A stretch of DNA of 48,424 nt from Spirochaetaceae bacterium. Its GTDB lineage: Bacteria; Spirochaetota; Spirochaetia; Treponematales; Breznakiellaceae. The notes below the pieces were generated by a model. It saw only the letters and a list, made by a program, of their open reading frames with translations, made no database searches and had not been told where the DNA came from. The translations under genes and the position numbers were made by a program. The DNA is taken from assembly GCA_031280035.1 (NCBI GenBank), contig JAITHJ010000048.1, positions 1 through 48,424 on the forward strand. Direction: 5' to 3'. Position 1 is the first letter of the stretch; every line of letters starts with the position of its first letter. This document shows, in pieces, positions 32,319 to 40,571 of this stretch.

Positions 32319-33120
32319 ATGGAAGCTATCATAGAAACCATAATAATCCCCGCAGCTATAACTTGCCCCCCCCCCCCCCCCGAACCACTATGTTACTCTT
32401 CTATTACTGATAACTAACACTATAACACTAGTATGTTTAATAGTCCTTACCCTGTATTATAAAATACCTAAGAAAATAATTCCTAAAATAATTGAACCTA
32501 AATATTCCAAAACAAATTTCTTGAAAAGAATAAACCACAAAGGAACGATGCTGGATGCCGGCTGCGGTAATAACTCTCCGTATTATATAAAATCAAAGTA
32601 CCCTGATATAATTTATACCGGTATTGACGTAGGGGATTATAACCAGATAAATCCCAATTCCGCTGACAAGTATATTATTGTAGAGCCGGATAAATTTGCT
32701 GAAGCAATAGCGAGTTTACCGCAGAGATTTGACACGGTAATTTCATCTCATAATTTAGAACATTGTAATGATAGAGAAAAAACATTGGAGGCATTGATAA
32801 AAGTATTAAAGAACAACGGATATTTATATTTATCATTTCCTTCAGAGAAAACCGTTAATTTTCCCGGGTTCCGTAGAGGATCGTTAAATTATTATGATGA
32901 TCCGTCACATAAATACTCGCCTCCTGATTATAATAAAACAATAGCGGCATTGCAGCAAAACAATATGGAGATTATATTTGCAAATAAATCATATAAACCA
33001 TTCTTTATGTATTGGATAGGGTTTTTCTTGGAACGGAAATCAAAAAAAGACAAAGAAATAAAGAATGGTACGTGGGCATACTGGGGATTTGAAACAATAA
33101 TTTGGGCAAAGAAAAAATGA
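32319..33120 (+). CDS. Class I SAM-dependent methyltransferase with N-terminal TM leader; frame interrupted at a 16-C tract (putatively phase-variable, OFF as assembled)
   Basis: ATG 32319 reads MEAIIETIIIPAAITCPPPPP then terminates at 32415-32417; deleting one C joins it without stops to NHYVTLLLLITNTITLVCLIVLTLYYK...GTMLDAGCGNN...HNLEHC. Confidence 0.8.
32366..32381 (+). repeat. Poly-C tract, 16 nt
   Basis: Direct count. Confidence 0.98.
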
Positions 33121-33129
33121 TGCCGCGGC

Positions 33130-33194
33130 GTCCAGAGTTTTTCGTTTATTCCGCTGGAAGCGCGCTGACCGCAGGCTCTTGCGTTATCTTTTTT
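33130..33194 (+). repeat. 65-bp direct repeat, copy 2
   Basis: gtccagagtttttcgtttattccgctggaagcgcgctgaccgcaggctcttgcgttatctttttt. Confidence 0.98.
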
Positions 33195-33258
33195 ATGGAC
33201 GCGCGCCGATAAAGAGAGTATACGCCGTATTCAGGGCGCAATGGTTTTAAGGAGAATA

Positions 33259-33948
33259 ATGATGTTTCCACAAGGAAAAATGAAAGCGATTACATTCAGT
33301 TTCGATGACGGGGTGGAGCAGGACCGCAAGCTGGTCGAAATCCTCAACCGGTTCGGGTTCAAAGCGGCGTTCAACTTAAACAGCGGCGTTCAAAGCGGTT
33401 CCGCTCCGTGGTGTCAGAACGATCTTGTTGTCCGCCGGCTGAACATAGCCGAACTTCCCGGTCTCTATGCCGGACACGAAATTGCCGTACACTCGCTGAC
33501 GCACCCGCACCTAGAATATCTTGATGAGCCGACAATCCGCAACGAACTGGAACAAGACAAACTCAATCTGGAACGAATCTTCAACACAAAGGTTCGGGGC
33601 ATGGCGTATCCGTACGGAACATACAACGCGCTGGTAACAAAAACCGCGCGCCGCTGCGGTCTGGAATACGCGCGGGGCGTCTCCGCTACCGGCCTGTTCG
33701 ACATTCCCCAGACTACGGAGGAGCGGCTCGCTTACCAGCCCACCTGCAACCATGACGATCCGCAGTTGATGACGCTTGCGGATGCGTTTCTCAAGCTCAC
33801 GCCGCAGACCCCACAGCTTTTCTATATCTGGGGACACAGCTATATGCTTGAAGCCAATAACAACTGGCATGTACTGGAAGAATTCTGCAAGCTCACCGCC
33901 GGACGGAACGACATCTTCTACGGCACGAACGCCGAAGTCTTACTATAA
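33259..33948 (+). CDS. Polysaccharide deacetylase (NodB-like)
   Basis: AITFSFDDGVEQD; HEIAVHSLTHPHL; RGMAYPYGTYN; GGAG SD at 33251. Confidence 0.9.
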   Translation: MMFPQGKMKAITFSFDDGVEQDRKLVEILNRFGFKAAFNLNSGVQSGSAPWCQNDLVVRRLNIAELPGLYAGHEIAVHSLTHPHLEYLDEPTIRNELEQDKLNLERIFNTKVRGMAYPYGTYNALVTKTARRCGLEYARGVSATGLFDIPQTTEERLAYQPTCNHDDPQLMTLADAFLKLTPQTPQLFYIWGHSYMLEANNNWHVLEEFCKLTAGRNDIFYGTNAEVLL

Positions 33949-34107
33949 AAACATACACTGAAAAATAAATCTACATACACTAAAGCGCCAAAGATGCGAG
34001 TACAGTACACTATAATGTGGGAATGCTGAGACCCACGCGCGGCGCATAACTGTCTTGTAAACAAGCCTTATATGCGCTAAATTTAGTATCAGCAAAGGAA
34101 TATTATT

Positions 34108-34869
34108 ATGGCATTGGATTTCATTACCAAGGACATCATGCACCACATTGCGGCTAAGTTCATCCATGCGTATCTGCCTGACGCAAAGAAGCCTTACAAT
34201 CTGCGCGCCGTTCACCAGCCTGAGCTGGACATACACGGCATCGCCAGTAAAGCGGACGTTTACAACATCACAACGCCCCCTAAGGTTATTGAAGAAGGGC
34301 TTACCGCAGGACTGGAACTGATTTATTATCTGGCTGCAGACGGCTACAAAGCGAAGACGCCGCTGTTTAACCTCTCGGTGAAGTTTCCCGGGGAGTATGA
34401 CGGCTCGGAGACGCATCTGGCTGAGGGTGTGCGCCCTGTGGCGCGGCTTTCGCCCAGCGCGGCCTTTCGCAGCTACATTGCGCAGAAGGTGCAGGTTGAC
34501 TTTGACGGTATCGATCAAACCGAAGGACACATCGGCGAAGCGCGCGATGAAGCTACGGGGCTTATTGATGATGTGATGACCGCCGGGAACATTATCACGC
34601 TGCACGGGTCTGGCCTGAAGATAGAGAGCGATGCAGCGCATTCCGCAGAAGCGGGATTGTTCTTTGAAGATGACGCGGGCGATGAGGCAAAGGCTTCGGT
34701 AATTGCCGTAAACGAGCCGCGTACGCTAAAAGCGGTAGTCCCTGCGTTCTTGAAACCGGGGACGGCCTACAGACTGAAGATAGTTACGCAGAGTTCTGCA
34801 AAGAACAGCAGTACGATACTCAAAGATCTGCGCAAGATCTCTTCAGAGTTTACGCTGACCGCTCAATAA
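34108..34869 (+). CDS. HU-like DNA-binding / DUF4469-type protein
   Basis: N-terminal HU-like layout and C-terminal Ig-like TAGNIITLHGSGLKIESD...GLFFEDD...VPAFLKPGTAYRLKIVTQ. Confidence 0.55.
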   Translation: MALDFITKDIMHHIAAKFIHAYLPDAKKPYNLRAVHQPELDIHGIASKADVYNITTPPKVIEEGLTAGLELIYYLAADGYKAKTPLFNLSVKFPGEYDGSETHLAEGVRPVARLSPSAAFRSYIAQKVQVDFDGIDQTEGHIGEARDEATGLIDDVMTAGNIITLHGSGLKIESDAAHSAEAGLFFEDDAGDEAKASVIAVNEPRTLKAVVPAFLKPGTAYRLKIVTQSSAKNSSTILKDLRKISSEFTLTAQ

Positions 34870-34899
34870 TGAAACGGCGGCGGAATAAGCCTAGTTCAC

Positions 34900-35005
34900 A
34901 GCCGTGAACCAGCTTGGTTAATAGTCATGAACTAGCTTAGTTAATGGCTGTGAACCAGCTTGGTTAATGACCGTGAACCAGCTTAGTTAATGGTCGTGAG
35001 GCAGC
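34900..35005. repeat. 23-bp imperfect tandem repeat, four units plus a partial, intergenic
   Basis: AGCCGTGAACCAGCTTGGTTAAT / AGTCATGAACTAGCTTAGTTAAT / GGCTGTGAACCAGCTTGGTTAAT / GACCGTGAACCAGCTTAGTTAAT / GGTCGTGAGGCAGC. Confidence 0.95.
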
Positions 35006-35119
35006 CGGCGTCTAAGGGCGGCGGCTGCTTTGTTCCTGACCGGAAGGCTGCGTACAGCGGCCTTCCGGTATAATGCAGAATAGCCGGCATATCTGGCGTA
35101 GAGAGGAGTTACAAGATAA

Positions 35120-36283
35120 ATGGAAGAACAGACACGGAACAGCGAATGGAGCGGCATGACTCTGCTGATATGCGTTCCTACCTATAACGAAGCAGAGAAC
35201 ATTATGCCGTTTCTAGACGCGGTATTTCAGTACGCGCCGGCGGCGGCCAGCGTGCTGGTTATTGATGACAACTCGCCTGACGGTACGGCGGCGATTGTCC
35301 AGCGGCGTATTGACGAGCACGGAGAAAAACTCCACCTGCTCAATCGACCTGAGAAACAGGGTCTAGGGGTTGCCTATATCGCCGCGTTCTACTGGGGTAT
35401 AGACCGCAGTTACGACGCCTTCCTTGAGATAGACGCGGACTTCTCACACGACCCTGCGTACATTCCCCAGATGTTCAACGAGCTGCAAACTCACGATGTG
35501 GTCATAGGCTCGCGTAATATTAAGGGAGGCTCGGTCTCCGGCTGGGGGCCGCTGCGGCATATCATATCAAAGGGCGGCTCGCTGTACGCGCAGTGCATTC
35601 TTGGCTGCCCCATCAAAGACCTCACCGGAGGCTTCAATATGTATCGCAGACAGACGCTGCTGCGTATCGGTCTCGATAAGATTATTTCGAAAGGATACAC
35701 CTTCCAGATCGAAGCAAAATACCATGCATGGCGCGCAGGATGCCGTATCATAGAAATACCCATCCTCTTTACAGACAGAACGCGCGGCGCATCTAAGATG
35801 TCAAAAAAGATATTTATAGAGGGGCTGTTAAGTGTTTGGAAGATACGCTTGTCTACGGCGGACACTCAGGCGGCGCGGCGCACTGTGGAGCAGGCTTTTA
35901 AGTTCGGCATAACCGGCACGCTCGGCACGGCAACAAACCTGGCTCTGTTCTTCCTCTGCGCCGATATATTCTCTCTGCCGCCCGTCCCCGTCAGCATAGG
36001 ATGCTTTTTAGTGACAGGCACGCAGAACTACTTTATCAACCATATATGGTCGTTCGCCAGCGTTATGCGCGGCGCAAAGCTCTCTGTCCTGCGGTGGCTC
36101 AAGTATCTGGCCAGCGCGCTTGCCGGACTTGCCGTGAGCCTCGCCGTGATGTACGCCGTCCTCAACCACTGGACGCTGCCGTACAAGGTCATTGCACAGG
36201 CGGCAGGCGCTATCGCAGGGATGTTCATCAACTTTACAGTATCCAAGTTTATCGTGTTCAGGAGTAAGAATGAAAATATATAA
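35120..36283 (+). CDS. Family 2 glycosyltransferase (polyprenol-phosphate mannosyl/glucosyltransferase-like) fused to GtrA-like membrane domain
   Basis: VPTYNEAENI, VIDDNSPDGTA, EIDADFSHDP; C-terminal GtrA-like FGITGTLGTATNLALFFLCADIF...NYFINHIWSF. Confidence 0.92.
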   Translation: MEEQTRNSEWSGMTLLICVPTYNEAENIMPFLDAVFQYAPAAASVLVIDDNSPDGTAAIVQRRIDEHGEKLHLLNRPEKQGLGVAYIAAFYWGIDRSYDAFLEIDADFSHDPAYIPQMFNELQTHDVVIGSRNIKGGSVSGWGPLRHIISKGGSLYAQCILGCPIKDLTGGFNMYRRQTLLRIGLDKIISKGYTFQIEAKYHAWRAGCRIIEIPILFTDRTRGASKMSKKIFIEGLLSVWKIRLSTADTQAARRTVEQAFKFGITGTLGTATNLALFFLCADIFSLPPVPVSIGCFLVTGTQNYFINHIWSFASVMRGAKLSVLRWLKYLASALAGLAVSLAVMYAVLNHWTLPYKVIAQAAGAIAGMFINFTVSKFIVFRSKNENI

Positions 36284-36986
36284 AGCGTTCCTTTCGGTAC
36301 TCTGCATTGCCGCAGCAGCAGTCTCGTTCCTCTATTTGACTCTGCGTAACCGCGATAGTCTCGGCGAGTACTACGCCAAAAGCGCCGTCAACGTTGAAAT
36401 CGACAGGCGCTATGCAAAGAATATCGCGCTGTCCATAAAGACGGAGCCGTCAGGCTGTTCGTACTGGCTTGCCCCAACAACAGACGGCGATGATAACAGC
36501 CCTAACATCGTGATGCACGTAAGAGTGCCTCTCAAGCGTCCTTATTGGGAGCCTGCGTTACAGCTTCCGCTTGAACAGGCCGGCGAAGCCGTCTCGCACA
36601 TTGATAATATCGCAATGTTCATTGGAAACAAACTCCACTACTTCACTCATGACGATATACCGCGGTTTAAGAGCGCGATCAAGGACATAGGCGGCGTGAA
36701 GTATGCGCTCTATTACCTGCCCGGCGTGCACTACGCTTCGTCACTAGTCTTTCCAGACTGGAGCAACTATTACGGCGATGTCAACTTGGGGATAAAGGCG
36801 TTGACAGCCTTCTTTGTATACCCCGCCCAATACGCCTTTACATGGATATTTCTTGCGCTGTTCGCGCTGCTCAACATAGACTGGATACGCAGCCGGTTCG
36901 CCGTGCTGTTTAACGCGCAAACCGGCGCTTCCCTATTCCTCCCCCCCCCCGCACGTACGGTGCCACAGAGGAGTGTACTACAGTAA
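36270..36986 (+). CDS. Membrane-anchored hypothetical protein; N-terminal half of a putative phase-variable glycosyltransferase (ends just after a 10-C tract as assembled)
   Basis: ATG 36270 with GGAG upstream; N-terminal TM, extracytoplasmic region, second TM, then LFLPPPARTVPQRSVLQ*. Confidence 0.75.
   Translation: MKIYKAFLSVLCIAAAAVSFLYLTLRNRDSLGEYYAKSAVNVEIDRRYAKNIALSIKTEPSGCSYWLAPTTDGDDNSPNIVMHVRVPLKRPYWEPALQLPLEQAGEAVSHIDNIAMFIGNKLHYFTHDDIPRFKSAIKDIGGVKYALYYLPGVHYASSLVFPDWSNYYGDVNLGIKALTAFFVYPAQYAFTWIFLALFALLNIDWIRSRFAVLFNAQTGASLFLPPPARTVPQRSVLQ
36941..36950 (+). repeat. Poly-C tract, 10 nt
   Basis: Direct count. Confidence 0.98.
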
Positions 36987-38407
36987 CACGGAAAAGCAGA
37001 TGGCTTGTACGAGGCCTGCGTTCTTGCACAGGCAGGGGCCGCGCGGCGGCGCTGCTCCTTATCGCAATCACGCTTGCCGGATTTACCCTTCGTCTCAACG
37101 GATTTGTCCGTCATTCAGCATGGACTGACGAGCTTGAGTCCGCCGTCTACTACAGCAGCCCCAACAACCCTGTAAGCAGCGTCCTAGACGACACCGGCAA
37201 CCCTCCGTTCTATTACTTCCTGCTGCGATGCTGGTTTTCCGTACTGGGCTGGTCTGAAGAAACCGGAACGCTGCTTTCGGTCATACTGGGAACCGGCGCG
37301 ATTGTTACCATCTATCTCTTTATCGCGCCGTTCATGGGAAAGCGTACGGCTCTTTACGCCGCGCTCTTTACGGCGTTCAGTGGTTTTGTCATAGACTATT
37401 CACATGAAATGCGCGCTTACATCTTCAAAATATGCATGGCGCCGCTCGCTTCACTGTGTCTGCTGCGTATCATGCAATCATTCTCGCTCAAGTACGCGCT
37501 CTTATACATCGCGCTGTCGATAAGCATTGCAGGCAGCCATTACTACGGGATTCTGTTCGTCATGGCCAACTTCCTGTTCTTTATCTGCAATATGATCTGC
37601 CAGCGTCAGTGGAACGGTAAAAGGTTCTTCGGATTCCTTGCCGTAAATGCAGTTATCGCCGCAAGCTTTTTGCCGGTCTTTTGGTATCTAGTGTTTCAGA
37701 AAGGATATAATTTTAAGCGTAATTTAGCTCCAGGGGCGGGACATATCTTTTTGCTTGCGGTCGTTATCGCGGCTCTTTCCTGCTTCTTCCTGTTCAAAGA
37801 CAAACTGCAAAAGCTCAACTTCCTAATCTGCAATAACCGGACGGAATCGCTTCGCTTTGCGCCGTACTGCATTCTTCTTCCCGCCTTTATGTTCTGCTGC
37901 GCGTTCTTGATTTCACTTGTTAAGCCGCTGATTTCAATCAGGCGTTTTTGGCCCATTTGCGCGCCGTATTTCTTTGCGCTGGCCGCCGTCTTTATATCCC
38001 GAATCGCTGACAAATACAGATTCCTCAAAATCCTTTTTGCCTATATGGTTATCGCCGGACTGCACAGACTAACGCCCGACCTTCCCGCCGGCGGAACGGA
38101 AGGATACAGAGAAGCGCGGGCGTATATTGCCGCTGACGCCGCGGCGCACCCTGAACGAAAAGCCGCGCTGCTTACAGACACCTCACCTATAGCGGCTTAT
38201 TACGGATACGAAGAATTGCCCGTCTATCGCAAAGGAGAACAATATGACGTACTATATGTTTTGCACGGCGTATACTCCATGAATGAGACTGATATGTATG
38301 AAACCCTTCACATCCATAAAATGGATGCGGACAATATGCTAAAAATACGCTTTGACTACGATTTTCCCCGAGGAGACGGCAATGTTATCTTCAAGAAATT
38401 CTTTTAG
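36953..38407 (+). CDS. GT-C / family 39-like membrane glycosyltransferase domain, without its own start codon near the 5' end (out of frame with 36270 ORF by one C)
   Basis: Frame is open from the C tract: ...AALLLIAITLAGFTLRLNGFVRHSAWTDELESAVYYSSPNNPVSSVLDDTGNPPFYYFLLRCWF...; ORF track begins only at the internal ATG 37334. Confidence 0.75.
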   Translation, partial: TYGATEECTTVTRKSRWLVRGLRSCTGRGRAAALLLIAITLAGFTLRLNGFVRHSAWTDELESAVYYSSPNNPVSSVLDDTGNPPFYYFLLRCWFSVLGWSEETGTLLSVILGTGAIVTIYLFIAPFMGKRTALYAALFTAFSGFVIDYSHEMRAYIFKICMAPLASLCLLRIMQSFSLKYALLYIALSISIAGSHYYGILFVMANFLFFICNMICQRQWNGKRFFGFLAVNAVIAASFLPVFWYLVFQKGYNFKRNLAPGAGHIFLLAVVIAALSCFFLFKDKLQKLNFLICNNRTESLRFAPYCILLPAFMFCCAFLISLVKPLISIRRFWPICAPYFFALAAVFISRIADKYRFLKILFAYMVIAGLHRLTPDLPAGGTEGYREARAYIAADAAAHPERKAALLTDTSPIAAYYGYEELPVYRKGEQYDVLYVLHGVYSMNETDMYETLHIHKMDADNMLKIRFDYDFPRGDGNVIFKKFF

Positions 38408-38478
38408 AACAGGCGCACGGCGCGCTCGCTCGTCCGGCTGTTTCCGTATAAGGGCGCGCGCTGCGGTATTTCAAACGC

Positions 38479-38507
38479 TTGACTTTAATTAACAATTACG
38501 CCAGAAT
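38479..38507 (+). promoter_or_regulatory. Candidate sigma-70 promoter upstream of methyltransferase 2
   Basis: TTGACT - 17 nt - CAGAAT. Confidence 0.35.
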
Positions 38508-38602
38508 AAAGGCAGGGTTGGAAAAGTTCGCGTTCAACATATTTGTTAATAGTTCAACCCGTTTTTCTGAAATTAACTGGAAGAGTTATTCTGGAGGCTG
38601 TT

Positions 38603-39476
38603 ATGTACTCTTTTAAAACATTTCTAAAAAAGATAGTAAAAAATCTCTTACCTTATTTTATTATAAAGATGTATAATAATCCCCCCCCCCCCCCCCCCGC
38701 ACTTGAAAGACTGGAAATCCGCAGTTATAACATATAACGATAAAACCATAACAATTAACGATATTTACAAATATATTGACATACTCTATACAAACGTAGA
38801 TGTAGATGAATATAACTATTATCAAGCTCATGCCTTACGCTATTTAATAACATTAGACTATGTCATTAAATATAATCTATACAAAGGAAAGGTTCTTGAA
38901 GTAGGAGGCGGCGGTTTCTTTACCTATTTAATGAAAGATATATTAGGAATTGATATAGTTAATTTCTCAGATGATTTACGAAAACCTATTGAATTAGATA
39001 AAGACCAATTTGATGTTATTATCTGCATGGAAGTAATTGAGCATATAATAGACAATGACGCTTTTTCTCTTTTTACTTTTAAAGGCCTTGCCGTAATGCT
39101 CAATTCTTTTTGGAATCTATTAAAAGAAGACGGTAAAGTATTGATAACAACGCCAAATAGCTGCGGCCTCTTTGCCATGTCAAAATTACTTAACTCAAAG
39201 AGTCCTCTTATGTTTGTATTTCATGCAAGAGAATATACTCCCTATGAAGTAAAAAAAATATTACGCTCATTTAATTATGAGATAGACGCATTAACTACTG
39301 AATGCGCATTTGATAAACACTATAAGAAGAATAAAATGTTAAATTTACTCAGAGACAACCTGTTCAATCTAAAATACAGAGGCGATGATATTTTTGTAGT
39401 TGCAAGAAAACCTGCAAAGACTGAAATAAATGCAGACGTGAATATAAGCGATGTTTTAATAAATGAGGACACATAA
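38603..39476 (+). CDS. SAM-dependent methyltransferase with short N-terminal leader; frame interrupted at an 18-C tract (putatively phase-variable, OFF as assembled)
   Basis: GGAGG SD then ATG 38603 MYSFKTFLKKIVKNLLPYFIIKMYNNPPPPPP...; deleting one C joins it to HLKDWKSAVITYNDK...GKVLEVGGGGFFTYLM...FDVIICMEVIEHI. Confidence 0.8.
38681..38698 (+). repeat. Poly-C tract, 18 nt
   Basis: Direct count. Confidence 0.98.
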
Positions 39477-39575
39477 AATCCACTATGCCCGCTATATTAT
39501 AGTACATGGTACGCTTAACAGAGACCTTTATGCCTTACCCGCCAGCGCGGACTTTCCGTAAACTGTTATCAGGGA

Positions 39576-40571
39576 TTGAAAGAACACGGTAAAGATGATA
39601 AACTCCCGCCTCGTATGGAGCATGAAGCGGCGCAAAATGCCTGCGCAGCCGCCCTTATCGGCGGCGCAGAGGCTGTTATTCGGGGCAAGCGTGATTTTCT
39701 AGAATTATTGACAGCCTGTATTCTGGCGCGCGGGCACGCGCTGCTTGAAGACAATCCAGGTCTTGGTAAAACCACTGTAGCAAAGACATTCGCCGCGCTC
39801 ATCGGCGGCGAGCAGGAAGTCCGGTTCAAACGCATTCAATTTACGCCCGACCTTTTGCCCTATGATATTACCGGAGTCGATGTCTTCGACCCTGAAACAC
39901 ACGCCTTCCGGTTCATGCCGGGCCCCGTTCTATCAAATATCGTGCTTGCCGATGAAATTAACCGGACAACGCCAAAGGTGCAGTCAGCCTTGCTTGAGGT
40001 TATGGCTGAAAGACAGGTTACCATAGGCAATACAAGTCATAAACCGCCGGAACCGTTCTTCGTAATAGCAACGCAGAATCCCATCGAAAGCGAAGGAACA
40101 TTCGCTCTGCCGGCTGCCCAGCTTGACCGTTTTATGATAAAGCTCTCTCTGGGATATCCAGAACGTGATGTTGAACTTACCATTCTTGACGATAATCCCG
40201 CAGAAACCGCGCTTTTGGCTGTTAAGCCGGTACTTTCAATCGAACAATTTACCAGTCTGCAAGACGCCGTACAGCACGTTTTCTGTCATAATCTGCTAAA
40301 AGAAGCGATTATTGATATAGTCCGCCAAACACGCAGCCACCGCTCATTCATTCTTGGAGCCTCTCCGCGCGCTGCACTGCACTTTCTTTCGCTTGCCAAA
40401 TCTCTCGCCTTCATAAAAGGACGTAATTATGTTACCGACGCCGATTTAGCAACGCTCGCAGCGCCGGCGCTGGCGCACAGGCTCAAGCTACGCGACCCGC
40501 GCGCATCTGCAGACGATATAATCCGGGAGATAACCAGTGAACGAATCAACGCGATTAAACCAACTGCGTAA
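39576..40571 (+). CDS. MoxR-family AAA+ ATPase
   Basis: HALLEDNPGLGKTTVAKTFA; VLADEINRTTPKVQSALLEVMAERQVT; ATQNPIESEGTFALPAAQLDRF. Confidence 0.95.
   Translation: MKEHGKDDKLPPRMEHEAAQNACAAALIGGAEAVIRGKRDFLELLTACILARGHALLEDNPGLGKTTVAKTFAALIGGEQEVRFKRIQFTPDLLPYDITGVDVFDPETHAFRFMPGPVLSNIVLADEINRTTPKVQSALLEVMAERQVTIGNTSHKPPEPFFVIATQNPIESEGTFALPAAQLDRFMIKLSLGYPERDVELTILDDNPAETALLAVKPVLSIEQFTSLQDAVQHVFCHNLLKEAIIDIVRQTRSHRSFILGASPRAALHFLSLAKSLAFIKGRNYVTDADLATLAAPALAHRLKLRDPRASADDIIREITSERINAIKPTA

Noticed and set aside
33943-34641. 232-aa minus-strand ORF
   Set aside because: Antisense to the 34108..34869 gene, which has a better supported protein; no recognisable motifs.
34900-35005. Possible CRISPR array
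   Set aside because: Units are directly contiguous with no unique spacers and no cas genes nearby; it is a tandem repeat.
32366-38698. Poly-C runs as simple assembly artefacts or gap filler
   Set aside because: Each run lies exactly at a frame junction of two otherwise open, coherent ORFs and restores one ORF by a single-base change, which fits biology better. Tract-length miscalls remain possible, so the assembled OFF states should not be over-interpreted.
38479-39576. Flanking direct repeats around methyltransferase 2 like those around methyltransferase 1
   Set aside because: Looked for by eye on both sides; no convincing long repeat found.
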